Assembly: GCA_021495925.1 (NCBI GenBank)
Contig: JAKEKT010000005.1
Location: 496,001-560,000 of the forward strand
DNA length: 64,000 nt
From: Diplodia intermedia
Taxonomy: Eukaryota > Ascomycota > Dothideomycetes > Botryosphaeriales > Botryosphaeriaceae
Reading direction: 5' to 3'
This document shows, in pieces, positions 33,307 through 44,600 of the stretch. Position numbers and translations under genes: made by a program. The stretch's first letter is position 1. Each line of letters starts with the position of its first letter. Under the pieces are notes generated by a model. It saw only the letters and a program-made list of their open reading frames with translations. It was not told the origin of the DNA and did no database searches.

Positions 33307-34433
33307 AAACTTTACAGCCCTCAATAGTGGCAGACGTACTGATGCAGAGACCTACGATCTGTAACTTCGTCCGCCAATGTTGTAGTCCCGGCGCGTTCTT
33401 CAATACGACAAGTCCCGTCCCAAACTACTCCATCAATCGATGTGAAGCACACGATGTCACAACTGGTTGGAGGAAACAAGAATGCACGGTGAGGTCGAGT
33501 ACTCAAATGGAGGAGGGCGTTCAACAGAGTCCGAGGTGCAACGACTGCAACTCCTGCTATTGAATACCGCGACGGCCACACGATGTGATCGGACCCACTG
33601 GAGGCCGGGATGTCGGACAACCTTGACTAAATCATATGATATTCATCTGTTGACGGTTAAAGGGTCGGAGAAAGCTTCGCAGGTGAAGTTCCAAGATGCA
33701 CCTCGAGGGATGTGCCGCAGAGGTCCTCACAAATGGACGCCAGCAAGTAAAGGCTATGTGCTAACTATATCACATCATGGTCTAACTAAACATTCGAATT
33801 ATTGTGCTTGTACTTGAGCAACAACTATTGAAAGGTAGGCAAGAAATATATGGACATCCAAACATTCACGGTCAAAACAAATCACTTTTTGACCCAGAAG
33901 CCTTTGGACGAGAAATAGCGGAGGAAAGGGTTGATGTTGTTATTAGGAGGGTATTGGTGAAAGTAAGGGAGGATAAGGGTAAGCTAATGAGGCTATCTAC
34001 TTTGTACATGGGAATCAATCCTGGAAATCATCGACAAAGCAGGTTCGAGGTCAAGTCCCCAGTAACAACGGCTTTCTTGGGGGTTTGCCCACAGCCAGTC
34101 AACTGGAGTTTTGACAAAAGTGACCGAAAATTGTGAAGGCATTTGAGAAAAGGAAATCGGGAACCAGTCGTCCAACCATCAAAACCATGAACCTTCGTTT
34201 GACCATCTCCTTGCGCGAAAAACCTTGAATAAAACCTGTACTCCCGCAGGAGCACCATTCCCAGAAGGGTATATTTTCCTCGTTCGCATGAATCCGTATA
34301 ACCAGGAAGGGAACCACGCGATGTCAAATCTGCGAAACTAGTTCGATGACGATACACATTAGAGTCGAAGAGAACCAGCCCACTTCTTCGATGATACCAC
34401 GGACTTCAAACGATATCGTCCCCGTGCCGACGT

Positions 34434-36188
34434 CTAGAATGCAACACCGACTCCGCTGTACATGGATCGTCCGCGTCGTCCGTCTTCAAGGTCGACCTCG
34501 GCATACTCGGGAGGATTCGGCATCCCCTCACCGCTCTCAATCTTTTTGTCGTCCATGCCTTCCACAACGGCGCTCCAGCTCTTGCCTTGCCGCTCACGCA
34601 GCTCCAGCGCAACACCGAAGCTTGGAACACTCAGGTTACGAGTATTCACACCCTCAGGCAGCGGCGCAGCGGCTACGGACACGACAGTGTCGGGAGTAGA
34701 GCTGCGGGCATCTGAGTCGTCATCATCCGCCTCATCCGCATCGACGTAATCACGGACCGTTGAGATGGTGTCCGGCAGAGAGAGCGTGGAGTTGGTGGGG
34801 CATGTGGCAGCAGTGGAGGCGAGGGATGGTGAAGCATAAGGGCAGTACGACGCGTCTGATTGAAGCGCGGCAATGGAAGGGCCGTGGTAGAAGGGGTCAG
34901 TGGAAATGGCGGTGACAGAAGAGGCGAATGAGTTCAGGGTATCGTCTGTGGCGGTACGGCTGTGAGTGAGGTTCGAGGAGGCGTAAGTGCGTAGAGTGTC
35001 GACGGAGCTGTTGTTCCGTCGGCGCTGCATGAAGGATGCCAGGCGCGACTTCGCGGTGTTGCTGCGATTGGCGCTGACCTGGGCGGGCGGGTTGGGAAAG
35101 CGGATGAGGAGGTCGGTCTGAGAGTTGGCGACGGATGTCATGACAGGAGAGTCGTAGGTGGAAACAATTCCACTCTCGATGACAGGCGAAGGCGGGACGG
35201 AAGGGAGTGGCTTCGAACTGAAGGGAACGGAAAGTGCAGATCCAATGTCCGAAAGAGTCTCGGAGCGAACATGCATCTTGAAGTTGGGAGCAAGAGCCGG
35301 GACGTGATGCTGCTTCGGAGAGTTCGATGCGAGCTTCATCGCACGACGTTCCTCGACAATTGAGTTGAGCTCGCTGATGGCATCCTCTACGCTATCACGT
35401 GGTGTCCTGTAGGAAGGCTTCTTGCGGAGACTCCGGGCAGGGTTGAGCGGTTCCGTGTTCGACCGCATGCGGGGAGTAGATCGTCCGGATGTCGGGAGAG
35501 GCGAGGCCGGGAGAGGCGAGGGCAGGAAGGGAGAGGCTGGGAGAGGCGACGCCGGGAGTGGAGATGCGTTATTGCGGCCAAAAGTGTAGAGATCAGTCTT
35601 GGGCCTCTCAAGAATGGGCATCGTGCTGGACCTTGCAACCACGGGACGGAGCGGCATATCGATCGTTCTGGAGTCTGTACCGTCGTCGCCGAACCAGCCC
35701 TCAACATAGGATGGGATGGGTTTCCTGGGCACTTTGAACGCCGGTTCAGAGCACATCGAGTCTGTCCTGTTCCGCACATGTGCTTGGCCGGGGAATGCCA
35801 GAGCCTGTGGCTTCTTGTCCCAACTGTTTCTCGTGAAGTCCGGAAGAGGTGATAGTTGGTGATCGGGCATGTATATCGACAGCTGCAACGGACGGAAAGC
35901 CGGTTTCCTGCGAAGGGTCGGTCCAGGCTGGGCGTCGACTTCAACCGGGCGGGCTACGGGGGCGGGCATGACTGCAGGCGGGGGTGGTCCACTGCCATCT
36001 ATGTGGCGGAAATCGGTAGGCGCAGAGATCATGAGCCGACTGGCCTTGGCCTTGGTGGAACGCATGTTCAAGTACGGGTAGCCTGGGGTGCGCGACTCGA
36101 CTTGTCGATTGCCTACCCACTTCCTCATTGCTTGACCTGCGGAGGGCTGTGGAAGTGGTCTTGATGACTCGAGCAGCAGAGGCCGCAA
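34434..36188 (-). CDS. Hypothetical disordered protein with CRIB-like motif
   Basis: A 584-codon frame (start at 36188 uncertain; the next in-frame Met is at 36128). Near its N-terminus MISAPTDFRHIDG resembles the CRIB Rho/Cdc42-binding consensus ISxPxxFxHxxH; the last His is replaced. The rest is Ser/Pro-rich and probably disordered, with a PLPASPLPASP repeat (35489-35566), many Ser-Pro sites, and an acidic DADEADDDDSDA patch near the C-terminus. An alternative 5' model starts at 36229, uses a weak donor after 36169, and rejoins at 36082. It gives 569 aa with a cysteine-rich start (LCGLCC) that could be palmitoylated, as in membrane-bound Cdc42 effectors. Codon pattern and continuous length support a real gene. 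Function as a Rho-GTPase effector is inference only. Confidence 0.7.
   Translation of the reverse strand: MRPLLLESSRPLPQPSAGQAMRKWVGNRQVESRTPGYPYLNMRSTKAKASRLMISAPTDFRHIDGSGPPPPAVMPAPVARPVEVDAQPGPTLRRKPAFRPLQLSIYMPDHQLSPLPDFTRNSWDKKPQALAFPGQAHVRNRTDSMCSEPAFKVPRKPIPSYVEGWFGDDGTDSRTIDMPLRPVVARSSTMPILERPKTDLYTFGRNNASPLPASPLPASPFLPSPLPASPLPTSGRSTPRMRSNTEPLNPARSLRKKPSYRTPRDSVEDAISELNSIVEERRAMKLASNSPKQHHVPALAPNFKMHVRSETLSDIGSALSVPFSSKPLPSVPPSPVIESGIVSTYDSPVMTSVANSQTDLLIRFPNPPAQVSANRSNTAKSRLASFMQRRRNNSSVDTLRTYASSNLTHSRTATDDTLNSFASSVTAISTDPFYHGPSIAALQSDASYCPYASPSLASTAATCPTNSTLSLPDTISTVRDYVDADEADDDDSDARSSTPDTVVSVAAAPLPEGVNTRNLSVPSFGVALELRERQGKSWSAVVEGMDDKKIESGEGMPNPPEYAEVDLEDGRRGRSMYSGVGVAF
35489..35566 (-). 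repeat. Pro/Ser tandem repeat in CRIB-like gene
   Basis: About five degenerate copies of a 15-bp unit encoding PLPAS, inside the hypothetical CRIB-like protein. Possible SH3-binding or phosphorylation region; variable copy number is likely. Confidence 0.75.
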
Positions 36189-38772
36189 AGACCGCGGCTG
36201 CTCTTCGGTGATGCTCCGCCTCCGTCCATTTCCTGGGGCGAGTCAGCACTGTCGATGGTCATGAACAGGACTGCAAAGCTCACCGTGATTAGGTTGAAAA
36301 GGATCAACCTCTTCTTCTGTCCGCGAGCCAGATGCACAGCATCCGGCAAAGGGGGATGAGGCCAGCCATCCTTTGGTGCTATCAGCCTCGACGGAGTGAT
36401 GTGCTCCCATATTTGAACGGAGAAACTAAGAATACATCGCCCAGGCAGCGACGAGAAGGCAAGAACACGCGGCGACGAGGCGCGGGTATAGCGACGAAGA
36501 AGAGACGAAAACAGAAAAGAACAATGGTCGCAGCGCACGCGCAGCGAGGCCAGCAATGAAAGACAGAAAAGAGAAGGAGCGGGGGACGAGGAAGCCGTCG
36601 AGAGTCCGGACTCTCGGGCGAGACTAGCAATGCGGCGGGTGTGAAGGTAAAATGGACGGAAAGGAAAGGAAGCGCGACGAGCAGGGGCATCGTGGGCTTT
36701 TCAAAACGGCAGCTGCGGGACCAAGTGCCTCGACCAAACGATGATGCGAAACAGCGTGCCATGCGCAGGAACACGCTGCGTTCATCGCCGACGGCCCAAT
36801 GAGCGCCGCGCGCCTGGCGCTGCGCGAGATGAACGCGGTGCGGGCAGCGACGGGCGCTCCAATGGCTGTGGTCCACGACGGGTGCGGGCGTGCGTGGAGC
36901 GTCTGCGATGGTGTCGAGTTGTGAGCGAGAAAGCGCATGATTGGCTGACAGCCCCTGGCGCCGCAACTTTGGCGCCCGCGCGCTGCTGCAGCCCGTCGCA
37001 GCCCGCCGCCGATGCTTGGCGCCCTCTTTCAGAAACCGCTGCTTTGCCGTGGACGTGGCCGCCGGCCCACCGACCAGAATCTCGCCTGCCTGCCAATCAT
37101 CCCGGGCGGGTCTGTCCGACGTGCTGCTCAAGTGCCTCTGGCCCCGAGCCCTGGCCTTCTAGAGCCCCCGGCGCGCTTCCGTGGCAATCATCCGCCCTTC
37201 GCTCTCCACGCTGCACCAGTGGGGAAGGCTTTGCTTTGCTTGGCCCGCCCGCCGCAGCATCAACTGGCCTTCGCACCCTCTCGCGCGGCCCTGCTCCGCT
37301 TTTGATGTGCTCCTGCCCCAGCCCACCCTCCCGTCACACGTTTCCTCGTTGCTGCTGATCGCAACAGCGCTCCGCTGACGCTGGCCGACAAACACTGACA
37401 AGCACCACGTCGCGCTTCCCCCCGGCTCGTCCCGGCCGGCGAGAGCGCAACAGAAGCCTACCCTGTCCCTCCAATGTACCTGCATTAGCCTCTGCTTGCC
37501 GCACACTCGCCCACAGCTGCGTCGCCACCATCGTTTCAGACCCTGGATTTGTCGGCACTGGCCACCGTCGGCAACCGCAACCGCAACCGCAACACCACCA
37601 GCGAGTGCGCGCCTTACTAAGGTCGCTCGGAGAATATGTGCAGAGACGCCGGCGGCCGGACGAACAGAGTTCCCGCTGTCAGTCGCAAGCCGCGACGTAG
37701 CTGCATACCTAGAGTGCCACCGACCGGCCGCCTCTTTCTGAGCCAAAACCAACGTCGTCCGCGTCGAACCTCGTGACCGGTTGAATTCCTTCGTTCACCT
37801 GCTTGATGCATACGGACGCCGCACTGGCACTCATTTGCATCATGTCTGCTGTGCCACAGCTGGTTGGCAAATTGCGCGGGTGATGGCAGCTCCTTCCTGC
37901 TACGCTACTGCTCTGGTCGCTGCCGCGCCGAAAATAGAAGTCACCAGAGCTCGCGCCATATCGCGCGCTCCACCTGCTTTTGGGGTGCAGGTGCGCCGCT
38001 TGTGCATGCGGCACGCCGGAGATCATCCGTCTTCTCTCGACTGCAGCTCCTCTGCTATAGCTTACATATATATAGAAAACGCGCGGCGAGCGTGCTCTTG
38101 ATTCGCCCGCCTGCCAAAGAAATGTGCGTGACGTGTTTCGCCTCTCGTGAGCGACGTGCAATCGTACTGGCCGTCAACCCTGATCCTTGGAACATTCTCT
38201 TGCCAGGGATCCATCGTCGGCGGTTCGGGGAAAGAAGAGGCCGCGGCTCTTGTCCTATTCGCGACTCTACTCCCGGCTCGGTCAAGCGTCTCTTTCTGTC
38301 ACTGATCGTTTTAGGTTGATGGCGTGCTACGTCTATGCTACTGGTATTCTCCGGCTTGGATTGAACCATCATCGCGTGTTCCATCCGCTGCGTTGGGACA
38401 CATGCTGCGGCTGCACTAACTCTAGAGGCAAAGGTATCTATTGGTATGGAGTAGAATAAGTCATTGAAGACAGGCGGGCATGAGACGCTTGGCTGCTATG
38501 ACTTCTTACAGCGCATGATTAAGACTGCGTCTACGAACTTGTCTTGGCTTTGCCAGTATGATGTACGTCCGAATCACTGCAGCTCCAAGAAATGACTGTT
38601 GGTATGCTTCAAGGGTATCGGCGGTGTCTTCCTGTGCCAACGCCAACGCTATGCCTGAACCCGTGGCGAATCCCCCCCATCCCGGACGTCACATCCGAAT
38701 GCCGCAGGTCACTCCGCCGACGGTTCGTATTGCGCCGAATGTTACAGAAAATCAAGATTCCAAATACCTTGC
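36189..38772. other. Gene-free region, 2.6 kb
   Basis: The left end is the leader and promoter of the CRIB-like gene. It includes a possible leader intron with GTGAGC donor (around 36284) and CCCCAG acceptor (around 36235). The remainder has overlapping GC-driven frames up to 249 codons on both strands, none with domains. A TATA-like AT run occurs near 38064-38076 without a gene to match. The right end is the 3' flank of the DUF300 gene. Confidence 0.5.
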
Positions 38773-41166
38773 TTAATCGTCCCTAGTGCTCCAGATGCTG
38801 CGTTCTTCCCGGAAGCTGCCGTAATGTGGGCTCGGTTGAGGAAGGTCACTGTCATCGTTGAGATCACGCGTTTGCCATTGAGTAGCCTCATCCGACTCGA
38901 GACGCATCTCGTCATTCTTGGCCCCTGCTTCCTCGTCTTCTCCAATGGTGAAGGGTGCGTCCAGGTTATGCTCTCTCTCAGGTTGATGCGGCTGCGGATT
39001 ATCCGGATCAAAGCCCTCTCGAACCTCTTCCTCCTGGCCATCCTCCGGATATGTGCGCCTGTGTGGCATTAGCCTCGGACCATTGACAACTGTAGCGACT
39101 CTACTCACACAAAGTGCTTGGGCTCCGCCTCGTTCCAACCGGGTCCACCCTCTTTGCGGGCTCTCACGCGTTCCACCTCTTCGGCTTCATGGTCCTCAAC
39201 GACCAGGTCTACGAGTTGACTTCGGCCCGACTTAGCTGACTTCACCGAAGTTGTGGATGATGAGGTATTCTGTCGTCGGAGTTTGCCTGCGCGAGATTTG
39301 GAGCTCGACGACTGGCCTGTGCCATTGCTGGTAGTGCTGTCGCGGTGCTTTCCCTTGGCAGTATGCTCCTGTAGATCCTGGATCTGGCTCTTACGGCGTC
39401 GTTTGTTCTCTTTCGTTGGTTGAAGGAGGTTGCGATTAGTTGACGCCGTGATCATTTTTGGTGTATAGTGCAACCGATCTTCGCGCGACGCGTAGTGCGC
39501 CGGTATGACTGGGTACTGTTTAAAGTTAGCGTCGTAGAAAGCTGCGAGGACTTACATCTAGGATGCTGGGCGGAGACACTCTTGAGACATGCACCAAATC
39601 GTACCAAAGAGTCTAAGGGCAGGGGCGAAAGGATAAAGCCACTTACATTCCAATCACCGAACTCTAAAGCTCTGGCATTCGTGAAGAGCCGCTCATCTTC
39701 AGGGTTGAGCTCTGGGTCTTCCATGTCGTCTTCCGTGGCACCATACTTCTGTGCTGCCTCGAGGGATCTGTGAGCACCTGGGCTCATTGCCCTCGCGCGA
39801 CTAGACGATGTGACGCTACCCAGCAATGGTGTCCTGCTGTCACTTCCAGGCTTTGGAATCCAGTACTTTCCTTTGCCACCTCTCTCATAGCGCATGCCTT
39901 CCATCATCCGAGCAACACGAGAAGCTGATTCTTCGTGGGCAAGCACGTTGTCACGGGCGTCAAAATAACGGTACTCATAATGCTTTCCAGCGAAGGTATC
40001 CTTCGTGTCCTGGATGAGATCCACGGAGCCGAAGGCATCCCGCAGAGCATACTTGACGGGCATCCTTGCGGCGGAAATCGTGCGGTCAGCGTAGTCGTGC
40101 CAGGAGAAGGCGTACCAGTGAGCGATGGCGAACACGGGCATCTCAAAGCAAATGAGCGCATCCTGAATGGATGCTGCTAAGTTGTCAGGCGTATAACCCG
40201 GGACATCGTCCGGAATTGCACCAAGCCAGACAAGGATGGACAAGCAAAAGCCCTGCCAGTAAGAAGCGAAGATAATACCCTTGATGCACAAGAATTTGGG
40301 CATGGGGCGGAAGGGTTTCAGATCATGTGACATGCAGACCCAGAACATGGCCAGAGCGTACAGGCACACTGAAATGCTGACGTTGTAGATGAGGCTGCTC
40401 CAGAAGTAGCCTGACGTAACGCCAATGTATCCCTCTTGATACGTGCCAGTTGCCTTCATGACGATGGTGGCAATGGCGAGCATCGGCTTTACCCATGTGT
40501 ACTGCAGTATTCCACGCTTGATGGCAAGGAAGGTGTGGGGGTCTGAGATGTCGACTTTTGGCAGGACGTAGTTGAGGGGCCATAAGTGGGGGACAGGAGC
40601 GCGGCCGTGCATCAATATGATGAGGGCACGCTCACCGCCGATGAAATTGAGAAGGAGCTGGAAGAAAGTGTAAATGGTGAAGGCCTGTAGGCAGGGTCAG
40701 CGTGCGTCGGAGGGGCATGGGCTGAGCCGGGAACTACCTCGTAGACATCGCGGAACGGGTCTATCCAGAAGGCGGCCTTCAACGATATGAGGCTGGCCCA
40801 CGATGCTGCCGAGAAGATAGGCACCCTGGCGCACGTTAGCAACGCAGCAGCAGCGGCGGACGAGGGAGCGCACATCAACAGTATTCGCACTACATATCTC
40901 TGCAGCAGCGGCTTCCGGTAGTTTTTTCTGGAGGCGTGTTCAGCGTGCTGACCGCCATTTGTGGGAGCTGATCGTATGCGGGAGAACTTACGTTTGAAGC
41001 CAGACAGACCTGGGAGGCGGACGTTAGCAGGCAATAGCAGAGAGAGACTCGAGGCTTCTTACACGACCGTGAGGAGACTGGCCACCAGGGCAGCCACGCC
41101 AGTCACTATAATGGCCCAGCTGCCGAACCTCCCGCCCGTGCCACCGCTGGTGGACTCCTCCCCCAT
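38773..41166 (-). CDS. DUF300/TMEM184 family membrane protein (Hfl1-like)
   Basis: A seven-helix protein of the OSTalpha/TMEM184 (DUF300) family. The fission-yeast member Hfl1 sits in the vacuole membrane and binds lipidated Atg8. Exons in transcription order: 41166-41063, 41009-40992 (18 nt), 40927-40874, 40825-40738, 40684-39647, 39515-39109, 39058-38773, giving 664 aa. Junctions restore TVVSVWLQTKNYRKPLLQRYVVRILLMVPIFS in short steps, then VYEAFTIYTFFQLLLNFIGGERAL, and DWNYPVIPAHYA. Family marks include KRGILQYTWVKP and ICFEMPVFAIAHWYAFSW. The cytosolic C-terminal half (about 340 residues) is basic then acidic and low in complexity. It is divergent from CSF1 across 446 bp. Autophagy or vacuole function is inferred from the family; an Atg8-binding motif cannot be judged by eye. 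Confidence 0.9.
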
Positions 41167-41612
41167 TGCGGACCCCCGAGATGTAGCTGGACGCAGGCAG
41201 CAGACGTGGAGCGGGCGAAAGAACGCGGAGCGGCGCAACCTGGGACAGCTCGCAGACAGACGCGGCAGCCAGGAGCTCGCAGGCAGGTGGATTCGGCGGA
41301 GAGGGTTGCGGTGTGGGCGGGCGAGGTGGGCGCAGGCATCTCCAACAGCTTGCAGTGTTGATCGCGGGCACGGGCGTCGTCATTGCTCAAAGGCCAGCGC
41401 AGGGTCACGCCCGCCAAGGCCGCAACCTTCTGTCCCGCGCTGCAGTGCTCCCCAGCACGTCTGCTGACAACAACCACTGCCGCCGCCTCGATCGCTCTCC
41501 CAGGCGCGTTCGCCGCCGTCCGCCGCCGCCCTATGCCCGCCCGCCCTGCGTGCGATCACCATGACCAGCGCCGCCACGTGCTCGCCGCCCCGACTCAGGA
41601 GTAGCTCGTGCA
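41167..41612. promoter_or_regulatory. Shared promoter region DUF300 gene / CSF1
   Basis: A 446-bp GC-rich gap between divergent starts. ATG triplets at 41533 and 41561 precede the CSF1 start; the one at 41561 is out of phase and reads through the CSF1 ATG, so it could act as an overlapping upstream ORF if transcribed. Confidence 0.55.
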
Positions 41613-44600
41613 ATGGCGAGCAGCGGGCTGACCGCCCAGCCTCTGGACGCGCATCGCGGCCTGCTGTGGCAGTTTCTTGTTGAGCTGCTCGTCAGCGGAA
41701 TCCTCACGGTTTTCTTCCTGTTCTACTTCAACCGCCTGTTTGCCACGCTCCTCTCGTACGCCATCCGCGCCTACACCTGGCACAACTACCGCGCCTACCT
41801 CGATATCCAGTCGCTGCAGATCTCGCTGCTCGGCGGCCGTGTCTTTTGGAAGGACATCCGCTACCACGGCCACAACCAGACCATCCTGATCCACGGTGGC
41901 TACATAACATGGCGCTTTTGGTACAGGAAGGTCAAGGGCACCGAGCTCTTCTGCAACGGCCATGCCACTGAAAAGCCGGCTCTGGCAGATGGCTCGAGTG
42001 TCTATAGCAGTCCGTCGCGAAGCAGGAGCCGCAGCGTTGGCAGGGAGGAGGATGGCGGGAAGCACAAGACCAAGGAATTGCCGTGCCGTGTGTCCATTAA
42101 GGTGTCCGGCATGGAGGTGTTTCTGTACAATCGAAGTCCCGCATACGACTCTATCATTGACAACTTTGCGCGTGCCATGGGTGCCACGGGCGTGCCGAAG
42201 CCCGCTGCCAGCGACTCGCCGCCCTCTGAGCAAAGCACCGCTGAAACTGCCTTCTCCGACAAGATCCAGTCTACGCTCCACCGGAGGAACACTAGTAGAA
42301 GCAGCAGTGGGTCCGGGCAACGTCGGGACAGCAAAGGAGAAAAACCACCCCGTCGTCATGAGACAGAGAAGGCCTACTCTCCACCGGAGATACCCGCGTT
42401 TCTCCGTCTCCTCCCCGTCCGCATCGATTGCAACAAAGGTGCTGTCATTGTCGGCAACGAAAGCACGCCTTCAATCTTATCAGTGAAGTTTGATAAAGCT
42501 AGCGGAGAGCTCAGCGCTGCGCACGCCGGGCCATTGGACATATACAAGCAGTTGTTCAACTTCGACTTCGAGCATCCTGTCGTGCACATGAAGCCCAATC
42601 ATGACTACAAAAACCCGCAGCTAGCCACCGCGGCACGCCTCAAAAAGGAAGGCTTGAACGGCACCATCCCTGAGACCGTAGGGAAAGAGCGTAAGACTGA
42701 AAGGCGTCGGAGGGTTTGGCACCCTCTACAAAGCCTCTCCTCGTTGTTCAGCGGCTCGACGGACTCCCTAGCAAACTCACGAAAACCAACGAGGAAGCGT
42801 GCATCAACCGCGCAACCGGCCTTCCCCGGCCAGGAACGTTGGCTCGGCTTGACGAGGTACCTTGATGATGCTGACCACGACGAGCACGATGAATGGGGAG
42901 GCATTGAATACGGCAAATTCTCCTTGATTGCGGATCTCCCACGCCTCAGCATGAGTTTCTACTGGGATGTCCCTGGCTCTGTGCCCAGGGGACCCGGCGT
43001 TGCTGATCGAAACCCAAGCGTCACCACGCTAGACATCAACGGTAGTGTTCCTCCGGACTACGGCCTTGATTTGCAAATCTTCGGCGGAACCATCAACTAC
43101 GGTCCCTGGGCGGATCGGCACCGTGTCATTCTCCAGAACTATTTCGTCCCAGCCTCTTGCACCGATGCGGTCCCGGCCGAGCCCCTAAATCCGGGAGCTG
43201 CTCGCGTCAATACGGTCTTCAAAATCTTCATCAGTTTTGAGGAAGAGACTGTCTTGCGCGTTCCTGTCCGAGAAAAATCCAAGGACTGGAAGTGGAAAGG
43301 CAGAGCCCAAACTGTTGGCGGAAATGGTAAGAGCACGGAAAGCGAGAATGTTCGTGCCAAGGGAAGAAAGAGGGCGGCAAGGAACAAGAAACGCGACACA
43401 GGTGCTACCGGGCAGACAGTTCGGCCATTTGGCTGGTTTGATATCGAGGTGCAGCCAGACTCTACCGTCAAATACGTCATGGACATGGTAGCAAGCTCGC
43501 AAGGCTACCGTAATTCATTGGACCTTGACATTCGCGAATCCAAAGTCTATACGAGCGTCAATCATGACCTTCTGTGGAAATCGGGTCGCTTGGAAATGGA
43601 CTGCAACCTCTCTAACCCCCTGAAGTGGAACGAATTGAGACAATGGGCTTTCAACCTCAGATGCAATGATCTTCAGCTCTTTCTGCTCAGAGATCACATG
43701 TTTCTTCTGACGGACCTCGTGAATGATTGGGGCTCCGGACCTCCGCCTGATTTCTACACTTTCACTCCGTTCAGATACACCATGAACATGGAATTCCCCA
43801 ATATCAAAATCTTCCTGAACACGAACGATTCCAACATCATCAACAACCCGGCTGAACTCGAAGACAACCAATTCCTGATCTTACAAGGCCGGCGTTTGGG
43901 TGCAAGGCTGGAGATTCCGTTGGACAAATTCCGGCCAGTCGAGAGCGAAATTTCCTTCAATGCCATTGGCGACCATATCGGCATGGATCTCTCCATGCCC
44001 CCTCGGAATACTATTGCAACCTTTGTCAAAGAACATCACATCGCAGACCTGGGCGCGCTGACTCTCAATGGAAGCTACAAGTACTGGTCGGAAACGTCAT
44101 CGGGCCTCACTGACAGACTAGTACTCGATGTCGGTGGTACCAAGTTTGAACTTGCGTTGTTCGGCTTCCTAATCCGGCATTTCATGAAAATCAAGGACAA
44201 CTACTTCGGAGAAGATATGCATTTCAAAACCTTGGAAGAGTATCAGGAACTCCCACAGAGCAAAGCTGGAGAGGCTCCTGGAATCGACGTGGCAGACCAA
44301 GCCTCAAACAAGTCTAATGATTTGGATGTCATACTCTCCGTGTCCGCCGAGAAAGTGTCTGTCCTCCTTCCGGCCAATTTGTATTCGGTCGAAGACCATG
44401 TCAGAGTCGAACTTCCGTACGCCAATGCGGATCTCCGATTTACCAGCTACTACATGGATCTAATGGTTGACTTCAGTCCTCTGAGTCTTGCCTTGAACGT
44501 TTCCAATGCAAAAGAGGACAGCGGTTTCGATACGAACAATCGCACACAATTGTTTGTTGATTTGGTAAAGATCTACGGACACCGAACTTTTGGACTACCG

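Larger units (their letters stand above)
25725..34433. other. 8.7-kb gene-free region upstream of medA
   Basis: Between the medA start and the 3' end of the CRIB-like gene I can support no protein gene. From about 26.2 to 30.2 kb the DNA is visibly very GC-rich, and long frames overlap on both strands (for example 27618-28862 plus, 28088-29260 minus) with Arg/Pro/Ala-rich translations, the signature of stop-codon depletion. From about 30.2 to 34.4 kb it is more AT-rich, with short frames only. It contains small repeats listed separately. The medA promoter and leader must lie at the left end. Confidence 0.5.

Noticed and set aside
34040..34065. tRNA T-arm-like sequence (GGTTCGAGGTCAAGTCCC)
   Set aside because: Flanking bases do not form acceptor, D or anticodon stems, so no tRNA fold.
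36083..36116. 34-nt GT-AG segment in the CRIB-like gene read as an intron
   Set aside because: Would keep frame, but is shorter than any intron I accept in this window (minimum 48 nt).
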